Source: Clostridiales bacterium | GTDB taxonomy: Bacteria; Bacillota; Clostridia; Oscillospirales; Ruminococcaceae | Direction of reading: 5' to 3' | DNA length: 16,918 nucleotides | Assembly: GCA_029007575.1 (NCBI GenBank) | Contig: JAQXIB010000066.1 | Coordinates: forward strand, 1 to 16,918 | Shown here: one piece after another, positions 7,034-14,428 of the stretch | Layout: every line of letters starts with the position of its first letter | Numbering within the stretch: the first letter of the stretch is position 1 | Position numbers and translations under genes: made by a program | Notes under the pieces: generated by a model | Databases searched by the model: none | The model's input: only the letters and a program-made list of their open reading frames with translations | What the model was told of the DNA's origin: nothing

Positions 7034-7066
7034 GGACTGTTTTTCGACAGTCCCTTTATTATTTTC
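7034..7066 (+). terminator. Rho-independent terminator after the lipoprotein gene
   Basis: A 7-bp stem GGACTGT/ACAGTCC (7034-7040 with 7047-7053) with a 6-nt loop is followed by CTTTATTATTTTC. It closes the plus-strand run that begins at cobO. An AT-rich 7-bp hairpin at 7111-7128 (AAATCAA/TTGATTT) might serve the convergent mutY, but this is weak. Confidence 0.7.
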
Positions 7067-7154
7067 TAATGCTCACTGAACAATTCATAAACAACGACAG
7101 CCGTCCGAACAAATCAAATTCTTGATTTATTCAGCAGACATGATCTTATAACGT

Positions 7155-8261
7155 TCAATGTTTCTTCATCCTGCTTGACAATTCCTTTTTGTAGGCAGCA
7201 AAGGCATTTGGAACTGTATAAATTTGTTCCAAGGCTGCAGTATCTGCTACCGCTTCGTCAAAAGCAGGATAAATGTCGGAGCATTTTACATAATACCCTA
7301 TCATCTGCCATTCAATATGAGTAAAAATATGCTTAGCCGGTTTCAATGGCTCGATAACTTCTTCCTGTATGCCGCGTGATCGCAGGTAGTCTTTGACCTC
7401 CTGCTCATTGAGGTGTCCATCCAGATTCGTAAATTCCCACAATCCCGCCAGCAATCCGGAGGCTTGCCGCTGATGCAGTAAAACGCCTTGCGGTGCACAA
7501 ATCAGTAAAATCGTTTTCCGTTCTATTCTGCGCGGCTTTTTTTCGGATTTGACCGGATAGAGCATCGAATTTCCCTGTTGGTATCCCATGCATTCCAAGG
7601 CGATCGGACAGCTTTCACATTTGGGAGCCCCGTTAGGCAAACAAACCGTAGCTCCCAACTCCATAAGCGCCTGATTAAAATCTCCCGGCTGATCCTGCGG
7701 CATGGCTTGGCATAAAAGCTCCTGATATTCCTTTTTTACCGTTGCAGCGCTAATATCCGCTTCACTGGCAAAAATACGGGATAGCACCCGCAGCACATTG
7801 CCGTCTACCGCAGGCACCGGAATGCCGAACGCAATAGAGGCGATCGCGCCCGCTGTATACGGACCGATTCCGCATAAATCCAGCAACAGTTCATAAGAAG
7901 GCGGCAGCATGCCGTCATATCGCTCCATCACCTGTTTGGCTGCCTTTTGCAGATTGCGTACCCGCGAATAGTACCCAAGTCCCTCCCATAACTTATGGAG
8001 CTGTTCCTCCGGTGCCGCCGCTAACGACGGAATGTCAGGAATTGCCTGAACAAAACGCAGAAAATAAGGAATCACAGCCTCAACACGCGTTTGCTGTAAC
8101 ATGATCTCAGAAAGCCACACCCGGTATGGGCTCGGCTCGCTGCGCCACGGCATCTTTCTGGCGGACAAGTGATACCATTCTAATAACGGCTCAGTAATAA
8201 CCGCGATCTTTCGTTCTGCCTCCATATTATTCTGCCCTGCCGCAAACTCTGAAAAAGCCAT
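7155..8261 (-). CDS. mutY: Adenine DNA glycosylase MutY
   Basis: A 368-residue base-excision repair enzyme that removes adenine paired with 8-oxoguanine. The N-terminal domain has WLSEIMLQQTRV with catalytic Glu52, the helix-hairpin-helix LCGIGPYTAGA (129-139) and VDGNV with Asp153. The 4Fe-4S ligands are Cys207, Cys215, Cys218 and Cys224; the first gap is seven residues (CLPNGAPKC), one more than in E. coli MutY. Residues from about 240 form the NUDIX-like domain that reads 8-oxoG. The ATG at 8261 is chosen because AAGGGAAG lies just upstream. A TTG at 8285 would add eight residues but lies almost at the predicted transcript start. It is divergent from the helicase gene. Confidence 0.95.
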   Translation of the reverse strand: MAFSEFAAGQNNMEAERKIAVITEPLLEWYHLSARKMPWRSEPSPYRVWLSEIMLQQTRVEAVIPYFLRFVQAIPDIPSLAAAPEEQLHKLWEGLGYYSRVRNLQKAAKQVMERYDGMLPPSYELLLDLCGIGPYTAGAIASIAFGIPVPAVDGNVLRVLSRIFASEADISAATVKKEYQELLCQAMPQDQPGDFNQALMELGATVCLPNGAPKCESCPIALECMGYQQGNSMLYPVKSEKKPRRIERKTILLICAPQGVLLHQRQASGLLAGLWEFTNLDGHLNEQEVKDYLRSRGIQEEVIEPLKPAKHIFTHIEWQMIGYYVKCSDIYPAFDEAVADTAALEQIYTVPNAFAAYKKELSSRMKKH

Positions 8262-8297
8262 GACAATCTTCCCTTCCCGCGTCAAAAATCACCTACT

Positions 8298-8325
8298 GTT
8301 ATATTTTATCACAAACCCCGGTAAA
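8298..8325 (-). promoter_or_regulatory. Candidate mutY promoter
   Basis: On the minus strand TTTACC (8325-8320) and TATAAC (8303-8298) are 16 bp apart. The predicted start near 8291 gives a leader of about 30 nt to the ATG at 8261. It faces away from the helicase promoter in a gap of under 150 bp. Confidence 0.4.
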
Positions 8326-8373
8326 AGCACAGTATTATTTCCGTTTCATTCGGATTTTCTAACCGCGCATTAC

Positions 8374-8402
8374 TTGCAAAATAGAATCAGATACGATATA
8401 AT
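8374..8402 (+). promoter_or_regulatory. Promoter of the helicase gene, abutting its start codon
   Basis: TTGCAA (8374-8379) and a full-consensus TATAAT (8397-8402) are separated by exactly 17 bp. The helicase ATG begins at 8410, only 7 nt after the -10, which puts the expected transcript start at or one base before the A of the ATG. No ribosome binding site lies in between, consistent with a leaderless mRNA. Confidence 0.65.
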
Positions 8403-8409
8403 ACAGATT

Positions 8410-10467
8410 ATGAATATAATTGATGATTTACGAAACAAAGGCATTGTATTGAATAAACAGCAAGTGGATGCCGTATTAAACACAAACCGGTATCTGCTTT
8501 TGCTGGCGGTACCCGGATCCGGGAAAACTACCGTAATGGTATGCCGAATCGCCAATTTAATATCATACGAAAACGTCAACCCCCACAATATGCTGACATT
8601 GACTTTCAGCAGAGAGGCTGCCGGCGATATGGCGCGCCGCTTTTCGGCTTTGTTTCCTACTCTCACTGCGCCCAAATTTTCCACCATACATAGCTTTTGT
8701 TACAGTGTACTGCATCATTACGCGCGTTTAAAACAACGTCATTTACCGCAAAATATCGAAATCGAGAGCAGTCCGATCAGTAAATCCGCTTTGTTGCGGC
8801 AGATTTATAACGCTATGAACCAAGATTTTATCGGTGACGACGCACTGGATCTGTTAAGTGCTGAAATTTCTTATATTAAAAACATGATGTTATCAAAAGC
8901 CGCGATTAAAAAGCATCCGTTTGAAACCGCAAATATCGACAGCATTTTTGAGCAGTATGAAGCACTCAAAAAAGAAAAAAACTGGATGGATTTCGATGAT
9001 ATGCTCAGCTTATGTCTGAATATCTTTGATAAATATCCGGAAATCTTGGCGCAATACCGCCGCAAATACCGTTATATTCAGGTGGATGAAGCGCAGGACA
9101 CTTCTTTATTGCAGCATAAAATTATTGAAAAATTGGCCTTTAACAACACCTCGCTGTTTATGGTCGGGGATGAAGACCAAAGTATTTATTCTTTCCGAGG
9201 CGCATTTCCGCAAGCATTAATTCGTTTTGCAGAAACATATCCGGGTGCAAAGATTCTGAAAATGGAAGAAAACTTCCGTTCTGAATGGGAAATTGTCGAT
9301 AAGGCTAATCGTTTTATTCAGCAAAACCAAAACAGGTATCCGAAAAATATGTTTTGCGCAAATCGAACAACAGATTGCATTTATGATATGGAGCTTCCGG
9401 ATTACAGCTATCAGTATGCCGAAATTCTAAAGCTGGTACAACAAGTGGGAGAAAAGGAAACCATGGCAGTGCTGTATCGCAATAACGAGAGTGCACTGCC
9501 GTTGATCGACTTGTTTGACAAAAAAGGCATCCCATTCTACATCAAAGAGCATCGTGCTTCTTTTTTCAATCACTTTATTGTGCGGGATATCCTGTCTTTT
9601 TTCCGATTAGCCAAAAACACCAATGATTTGGATGCCTTTAAAAATATTTACTATAAGCTGTACCTATCCAAAAAAATATACCAGTATGTCGAATTGCACT
9701 GTACCGAATACGATAACATTTTTGATATCGTGCTGTCTTTGAAAATTTTAAAAGATTCCACCGCCTGCAAAATTCGGGATATCCGGGATAGGCTTCCCGG
9801 AATAGTTAAAATGCCTCCTCTTCGCGCCATTCAGTATATTGAAGATCGTCTTGGATATGACGAGTATATCAATTCGCGATCTGCCAACGGATATGTTCCG
9901 GAAAATTTACATCAAAAGCTAAACATTTTAAAATCTGTTGCTGCGGGCTTTCAAAATATCGACGATTTCATCACACGGCTGGAAGAACTGGAAAATATCA
10001 TCCGGAATTCCGGCGATAAAGCGACTCGTATCACGCTGTCAACCATGCATTCCAGTAAAGGATTGGAATTTGATCATGTCGTGATATTGGACCTGATAGA
10101 AGGATTATTCCCGTCGGCTGTCGCGGTTGAGGAAAAATTAAATGACAATCGGGAGATTTACGAGGAAGAAGTCCGGCTCTTTTATGTCGCCGCTACCCGT
10201 GCCAAAAAACGTCTTTATCTGTTCGAATCCCATAAAATCAACGGCTGCACCGCCTATCCTTCTCGATTTTTATATCATCTTCTGGGAGAAGAACTGAGTC
10301 CGCAAGCCGAAATGCGTGGTAAAAAGGTGTACCATAGCGTCTATAAAACCGGTACAATCATAGAATCAGTGGACGGAGACAGCATTGTAGTGGAATTTGA
10401 ATGGTTCGGTACCAAAACAATTTCCCTGTCTTATTGTTTGGAACACGGTATTTTAAAGTTTATTTAG
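8410..10467 (+). CDS. UvrD/PcrA/Rep-like superfamily 1 DNA helicase
   Basis: A 685-residue ATP-dependent 3'-5' helicase. Motifs appear in order: Q-motif LNKQQVDAV (14-22), Walker A AVPGSGKTT (33-41), Ia TLTFSREAAGDM, TIHSF, motif II VDEAQD (225-230), motif III GDEDQSIYSFRGA (253-265), IV ENFRS (287-291), V STMHSSKGLEFDHVV and VI YVAATRAKK within 585-604. Residues 637-685 (from GKKVYHSVYKTG) resemble the small Tudor-like C-terminal domain of PcrA that contacts RNA polymerase. It is a little shorter than PcrA, so it could be PcrA/UvrD itself or a paralogue. The frame is open up to 8260, but that part overlaps mutY and lacks a ribosome binding site; ATG 8410 opens directly onto the Q-motif region. 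The CNNM gene follows closely. Confidence 0.92.
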   Translation: MNIIDDLRNKGIVLNKQQVDAVLNTNRYLLLLAVPGSGKTTVMVCRIANLISYENVNPHNMLTLTFSREAAGDMARRFSALFPTLTAPKFSTIHSFCYSVLHHYARLKQRHLPQNIEIESSPISKSALLRQIYNAMNQDFIGDDALDLLSAEISYIKNMMLSKAAIKKHPFETANIDSIFEQYEALKKEKNWMDFDDMLSLCLNIFDKYPEILAQYRRKYRYIQVDEAQDTSLLQHKIIEKLAFNNTSLFMVGDEDQSIYSFRGAFPQALIRFAETYPGAKILKMEENFRSEWEIVDKANRFIQQNQNRYPKNMFCANRTTDCIYDMELPDYSYQYAEILKLVQQVGEKETMAVLYRNNESALPLIDLFDKKGIPFYIKEHRASFFNHFIVRDILSFFRLAKNTNDLDAFKNIYYKLYLSKKIYQYVELHCTEYDNIFDIVLSLKILKDSTACKIRDIRDRLPGIVKMPPLRAIQYIEDRLGYDEYINSRSANGYVPENLHQKLNILKSVAAGFQNIDDFITRLEELENIIRNSGDKATRITLSTMHSSKGLEFDHVVILDLIEGLFPSAVAVEEKLNDNREIYEEEVRLFYVAATRAKKRLYLFESHKINGCTAYPSRFLYHLLGEELSPQAEMRGKKVYHSVYKTGTIIESVDGDSIVVEFEWFGTKTISLSYCLEHGILKFI

Positions 10468-10482
10468 GAGTTGATTTGCAGC

Positions 10483-11751
10483 GTGGAGGACGCAATACTT
10501 TATATTCTGGTGGTTATATTAATCGCTTTATCAGCGTTTTTTTCGGCAACGGAAACCGCTTTTTCCAGTGTGAACCGCATACGGCTGAAAAATTACGCCG
10601 CCGAAGGAAATAAGCGAGCTGCCAAAACGTTAAAAATTGCCGGAGATTTTGATCGGGCATTGTCCGCTATTTTAATCGGAAATAATATTGTCAATATCGC
10701 CTCAGCTTCCATCGGCACCTTGATTTTTTCCAAGTTGATGGGAGACGGGCCGGCAGCCGTAACCGCTTCCACTGTTGTGATGACCGTTGTGGTGCTGATT
10801 TTCGGAGAAGTGCTGCCAAAAAGCATGGCAAAAGAAAACGCGGAACGCTTTTCGCTTAGCGTTACTCCGGTCTTGTCTGCCATTATCTTTATTTTAACCC
10901 CCTTTACCGCCATGCTGGTCGGGTTAAAAAAGCTGGTAACAAGATGGTTTCACAATGACCGAAAAGACCCCTCCGTCACCGAAGAAGAACTGAAATATAT
11001 CATTGAGGAAATTGAGGACGAAGGCGTGTTGGAGGAACAGGAAAGCGAATTGGTTCAATCCGCGCTGGATTTTGATGAAATCACAGTCGGAGAGATACTC
11101 ACTCCCCGCGTCGATGTCGTCGCGCTGAATATCGATGACAGCCCCGAAAAAATTTTATCAGTCTTTCAAAACGACAACCATTCCCGCTTGCCGGTATACG
11201 AAAAAAGCATTGACAGTATCATCGGGATTTTAAACGCACGCACTTTTTATAATGCGTATTTAAAAAATAATCTTCCGGATATCCGCGCCTTGATTCAAGA
11301 TACTGTCTTTGTTCCCCCTACCAAAAAGATATCGGTGCTGCTGAAAGAATTGCAGCGAGAGAAATTGCAGCTTGCCGTCGTAGTGGATCAATACGGCGGA
11401 ACGATCGGAATCATTACCGTGGAGGACATTTTGGAAGAATTGGTCGGCGAAATTTGGGATGAAAACGAAGATGCTGTGGAAGACATTCTTCCAATCGGAG
11501 ACAATCAGTTTGAAGTAAACGGGGACATGAACGTTTATGATATGTTTGAAGAACTTGACTTGGATTATCCGCAATTCAAAAGCAGCAGCAATTCCGTCAG
11601 CGGCTGGGCATTTGAAACCTTTGAACACATACCCGAAATCGGAGAAAGCTTTACTTATGAAAATTTAACAGTCACCGTAAAAGAACTGGAGGAACAAAGG
11701 ATTACAAAGCTGGTGGTTACCGTTTCCCCGCAGACCCGCTCCAAAGAATAA
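10483..11751 (+). CDS. CNNM/CorB-type membrane protein with CBS pair (hemolysin C-like)
   Basis: A 422-residue protein of the DUF21-CBS-CorC_HlyC family; characterised members are Mg2+ transporters or Mg2+ efflux proteins. The membrane domain spans about residues 4-150 with SAFFSATETAFSS (17-29), GNNIVNI (66-72) and FGEVLPKS (107-114). The CBS pair follows (about 205-325, including VVVDQYGGTIGIITVEDILEE), then the CorC_HlyC domain (about 338-416). The start is taken as GTG at 10483, 12 nt after AGGAG at 10466-10470. The TTG at 10471 directly abuts that site and is unlikely. The ribosome binding site overlaps the helicase stop codon (TAGGAG), so the two genes are probably translated from one transcript. 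Old hemolysin labels for this family are misleading. Confidence 0.92.
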   Translation: MEDAILYILVVILIALSAFFSATETAFSSVNRIRLKNYAAEGNKRAAKTLKIAGDFDRALSAILIGNNIVNIASASIGTLIFSKLMGDGPAAVTASTVVMTVVVLIFGEVLPKSMAKENAERFSLSVTPVLSAIIFILTPFTAMLVGLKKLVTRWFHNDRKDPSVTEEELKYIIEEIEDEGVLEEQESELVQSALDFDEITVGEILTPRVDVVALNIDDSPEKILSVFQNDNHSRLPVYEKSIDSIIGILNARTFYNAYLKNNLPDIRALIQDTVFVPPTKKISVLLKELQREKLQLAVVVDQYGGTIGIITVEDILEELVGEIWDENEDAVEDILPIGDNQFEVNGDMNVYDMFEELDLDYPQFKSSSNSVSGWAFETFEHIPEIGESFTYENLTVTVKELEEQRITKLVVTVSPQTRSKE

Positions 11752-11763
11752 TAATTGATACTA

Positions 11764-11801
11764 AAATACCCTCGATGGAAATTGTTTCATCGAGGGTATT
11801 T
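11764..11801. terminator. Bidirectional terminator between the CNNM gene and tagD
   Basis: A perfect 14-bp stem (AAATACCCTCGATG at 11764-11777, complement at 11788-11801) with a 10-nt loop lies between two convergent genes. Short T-rich runs follow on both strands. Confidence 0.85.
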
Positions 11802-11827
11802 ATCTAAATCACGCTTAAATAAAACTG

Positions 11828-12226
11828 CTATTTTTCTGTTTTTTCCAAATCCTGTTTGATTTGTGTTGTTGAAATTTCAGGGGTGCGTTCTAAATAGACA
11901 ACCTCGCAAAGTTCCTGCAAATAATCGAACTTTCCCTTCCAATCGTCCCCCATCACAAAAGTATCTACCTTGAATTCCTTGATATCGCTTTCTTTTTGCT
12001 CCCACTTGTCCTCCGGAATCACTAAATCAACATAGCGAATTGCCTCCAATAATTCCTTGCGGCGCTCATAAGAAAAATAGCATTTCTTGTTTTTTTCTTC
12101 CTGATTAAAGCGATCGGTTGACAAAGCAACGATCAAATAATCTCCCAACTGTTTGGCGCGTTTCAGCAGATTGATATGTCCATAATGCAGCAAATCAAAC
12201 GTTCCGTATGTAATGACTTTCTTCAT
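11828..12226 (-). CDS. tagD: Glycerol-3-phosphate cytidylyltransferase (TagD)
   Basis: A 132-residue cytidylyltransferase making CDP-glycerol from CTP and glycerol 3-phosphate, the donor for poly-glycerol-phosphate chains of wall teichoic acids and some capsules. Visible are GTFDLLHYGH (8-17) with the HxGH nucleotide motif (His14, His17), SYERRKELLEAIRYVD, VIPEDKWEQK, FVMGDDWKGKFD, and ERTPEISTT near the C-terminus, equivalent to the family's RTxGISTT. The length equals that of B. subtilis TagD. The ribosome binding site is weak (GGAA 8 nt upstream). A promoter lies at 12265-12293. No other teichoic-acid gene is present here, so it is an isolated copy; polymerase and transferase genes must be elsewhere. 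Confidence 0.95.
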   Translation of the reverse strand: MKKVITYGTFDLLHYGHINLLKRAKQLGDYLIVALSTDRFNQEEKNKKCYFSYERRKELLEAIRYVDLVIPEDKWEQKESDIKEFKVDTFVMGDDWKGKFDYLQELCEVVYLERTPEISTTQIKQDLEKTEK

Positions 12227-12264
12227 AATAACTGTTCCAGCTCGTTTCTTTCATTGTTATTATT

Positions 12265-12293
12265 ATTGTACTATATTCTTTTCAATTGTTCAA
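12265..12293 (-). promoter_or_regulatory. Promoter of tagD
   Basis: On the minus strand TTGAAC (12293-12288) and TACAAT (12270-12265) are 17 bp apart. It lies about 40 bp upstream of the tagD ATG and diverges from the serine hydrolase promoter. Confidence 0.6.
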
Positions 12294-12336
12294 GTAATAA
12301 TCTGATTTTTGGCTGATTTCGTCACCATTTTGTAAT

Positions 12337-12365
12337 TTGACAAATATAAAACGGCTCATTATAAT
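12337..12365 (+). promoter_or_regulatory. Full-consensus promoter of the serine hydrolase gene
   Basis: TTGACA (12337-12342), a 17-bp spacer and TATAAT (12360-12365) match the sigma-A consensus at all twelve positions. The predicted start near 12372 gives a leader of about 40 nt with GGAG 7 nt before the ATG. Strong basal transcription is expected unless it is repressed. Confidence 0.8.
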
Positions 12366-12411
12366 GAAAATGAATGTAGTATAACTGGAAAGGTCAAAAC
12401 GGAGAAAAAAC

Positions 12412-13455
12412 ATGAAACAACGATCGGTTATCCTTGCTATCAGCATTATGATCTTATTTACTGGCTGTATGCCAGAAAAACCTGCGCAAGGAAATGCAGA
12501 AGCATCCTCCGAAATGCAATCCGACATATCCTCTGTTCTGCCCGAAAGCAGCCAGGAGATCAGTTCCGTTGTTTATTCCTCTACAGAGCAATCTTCTATT
12601 CCTGTATCTTCCGCCGAAGCATCTTCGAAACAACCGCCGGTATCCTCTAAAATACAGTCGGACATTACACCGGGAAAGCTGTCGGTAGATGAGGCTTTTG
12701 CGGCAGAATCCGATTTACTGAGCGAATTAAAGCAGATTTTAAGCGGATATGGCGACCATATTTCCGTATATTATGAAGATCTGGAAACCGGACGAAAAAT
12801 TGAATTTGATTCCAATCGGGTCTTTCATCCCGCCAGTGTCATTAAAGTGCCATATATGATGTATATCTATGAATTGGCGGAACAAGGAAAAGCAAATTTA
12901 GGTAGAACGTTCACCTATACCGAAAAGAATTTCAGAGAGGGCGCCGGCAAAATCACCGAGATGCCTTATGGCAGTACCTTTACGACCGAACAACTGATCG
13001 AGTATTCAATCCGTTTCAGCGATAATATTGCTTTTTATATGCTGCGTGATGTCTACACGCCCGCTAAATTTCAAAGCTACGCCAAGGAGCTGGGTGTTTC
13101 GGTCGGATCAAATCCGATGAACCGCATTACAGCCAGAGATTGCGCCATTTATTATCACCGCGTATATGATAAGGCGAAACAAGGAGATGCTAATGCCAAC
13201 AAGCTGCTTGGCTATATGAAAAAGACAAAGTATAATCAGCAGATACAAAAAGGGGTACCTGGTATCACTATTGCACATAAATACGGCTGGTGGAACGGCA
13301 ATTTTCATGACGCCGCAATTGTATACGATACGCATCCCTATATGCTGATTATTTTTACCAACTGCGATCCGGAAGCAGAGCCGTCCTTCCAAATTTTTAA
13401 AAGTGTCACAGAAGTCATTCAACAGCTTCACACGGCTCAGATACGGGAAAATTGA
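12412..13455 (+). CDS. Lipoprotein with serine beta-lactamase-like hydrolase domain
   Basis: A 347-residue exported protein. Residues 1-19 form a lipoprotein signal ending in LFTGC (lipidated Cys19). Residues about 30-85 are a Ser/Glu/Pro-rich linker, and the rest is a class A beta-lactamase/DD-peptidase-like fold. The active-site elements are SVIK (Ser142, Lys145), SDN (203-205) and KYG (290-292) in place of KTG. No clear ExxLN loop carrying the deacylating Glu166 of class A enzymes is seen, so true beta-lactamase activity is doubtful. A peptidoglycan-modifying or penicillin-binding role is as likely. GGAG lies 7 nt before the ATG. It is driven by a consensus promoter and ended by a strong terminator, so it is probably monocistronic. 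Confidence 0.85.
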   Translation: MKQRSVILAISIMILFTGCMPEKPAQGNAEASSEMQSDISSVLPESSQEISSVVYSSTEQSSIPVSSAEASSKQPPVSSKIQSDITPGKLSVDEAFAAESDLLSELKQILSGYGDHISVYYEDLETGRKIEFDSNRVFHPASVIKVPYMMYIYELAEQGKANLGRTFTYTEKNFREGAGKITEMPYGSTFTTEQLIEYSIRFSDNIAFYMLRDVYTPAKFQSYAKELGVSVGSNPMNRITARDCAIYYHRVYDKAKQGDANANKLLGYMKKTKYNQQIQKGVPGITIAHKYGWWNGNFHDAAIVYDTHPYMLIIFTNCDPEAEPSFQIFKSVTEVIQQLHTAQIREN

Positions 13456-13472
13456 GATATACAAACATAGTT

Positions 13473-13514
13473 AGTGCCTCCGTTCAAAAGAGCGGAGGCA
13501 CTGTCGTGTTTTTT
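13473..13514. terminator. Terminator between the serine hydrolase gene and degV
   Basis: A perfect 10-bp stem (AGTGCCTCCG at 13473-13482, complement at 13493-13502) with a 10-nt loop is followed on the plus strand by GTCGTGTTTTTT. It ends the serine hydrolase gene; the same hairpin lies just after the convergent degV stop and may end that operon too, though its T-run there is weak. Confidence 0.85.
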
Positions 13515-13520
13515 ACCATA

Positions 13521-14369
13521 TTATTTGCGAATAAACAAAACGCCCAGCGTGCCGGGACCGCAATGGTTGGAAATCGTACATCCCGCTTTGGTTTCCAAGA
13601 CTTCCTCAAAATGACCGTATTGCTGTACTGCCTTTTTGGCAGCTTCGATTACTGCAGGCGGACAATCGGTATGTGTGATAAAAATACGTTTATAATTGAT
13701 ATCTTCCCGATCTTTTAAACGGTTTGTCACATATTCACCGATACATTTATCAATGGCACCGCGGTATTTTTTACCGACATGCATCAACCCGTTCTGCACC
13801 TCGATACACGGCTTGAGCTTGAGCAAATTTGCACCCAAAGCCGCAACAGAAGAACATCTGCCGCCTTTATGCAAATATTTGAGCGTATCAATCACAAAGC
13901 TTGCCTCTACCTTAGGCACAACCTGTGTGTCCAAATACTCTTTAATTTCCGCGGCAGACTTGCCCTGTTCCGCAAGGAATGCAGCCTCTAACGCCGAAAG
14001 CCCGCTTCCGGTCGAAAGATTCAACGAATCCACCGGATAGACATGTCCGAGTTCTTCCGCTGCAAGGCAGGCGTTTTGATAGCAGCTGGAAAATCCGGAG
14101 CTGATATTGATGTGAACGACTTCATACCCTTCTTCTACAAATGGCTTAAAAAAGTCAATATAGTCAGCGACCGACACTGCGGCAGTGGTTGTAACGTTAC
14201 CGGTCTGCTCCACATAATTGTAAATATCCTGCGGCGTAATCTCTACACCGTCTTTTAATGATTTGCCGTCTTTCACAACATAAAGAGGACATACTGATAT
14301 TTGATATTTTTCCAGTAATTCGGGAGATAAATCGCATGTACTGTCAACTGTAATCTTAATTTTGCCCAT
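13521..14369 (-). CDS. DegV family (FakB-like) fatty-acid-binding protein
   Basis: A 282-residue DegV protein. Members bind a fatty acid and, as FakB, present it to the kinase FakA for phosphorylation and entry into phospholipid synthesis. The N-terminal domain begins KITVDSTCDLS; the TTTAAVS segment (60-66) and ISSGFSSCYQNA (89-100) hold the Thr and Ser residues that usually contact the lipid carboxylate. The C-terminal domain has LKYLHKGGRCS and ends GPGTLGVLFI. ATG 14369 is chosen because AAGGGA lies 12 nt upstream, whereas the TTG at 14381 abuts that site. It follows galU by 59 bp on the same strand. No fakA is nearby. Several DegV paralogues per genome are usual, so no gene symbol is given. 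Confidence 0.93.
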   Translation of the reverse strand: MGKIKITVDSTCDLSPELLEKYQISVCPLYVVKDGKSLKDGVEITPQDIYNYVEQTGNVTTTAAVSVADYIDFFKPFVEEGYEVVHINISSGFSSCYQNACLAAEELGHVYPVDSLNLSTGSGLSALEAAFLAEQGKSAAEIKEYLDTQVVPKVEASFVIDTLKYLHKGGRCSSVAALGANLLKLKPCIEVQNGLMHVGKKYRGAIDKCIGEYVTNRLKDREDINYKRIFITHTDCPPAVIEAAKKAVQQYGHFEEVLETKAGCTISNHCGPGTLGVLFIRK

Positions 14370-14428
14370 TTTATGATCCAATCCCTTCTCTGATAAAATA
14401 ATAGTCTGTGTCCGTAGAAAAATTCGGC

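Noticed and set aside
7615..7650. Seven-residue gap between the first two Fe-S cysteines of MutY as an anomaly
   Set aside because: The CxPNGAPKC form is, to my knowledge, common in Firmicutes MutY, so it is a lineage feature and not a defect.
8260..8409. 50-residue N-terminal extension of the helicase
   Set aside because: It overlaps mutY and the mutY promoter, has no ribosome binding site, and the residues do not resemble a helicase N-terminus, while ATG 8410 leads straight into the Q motif.
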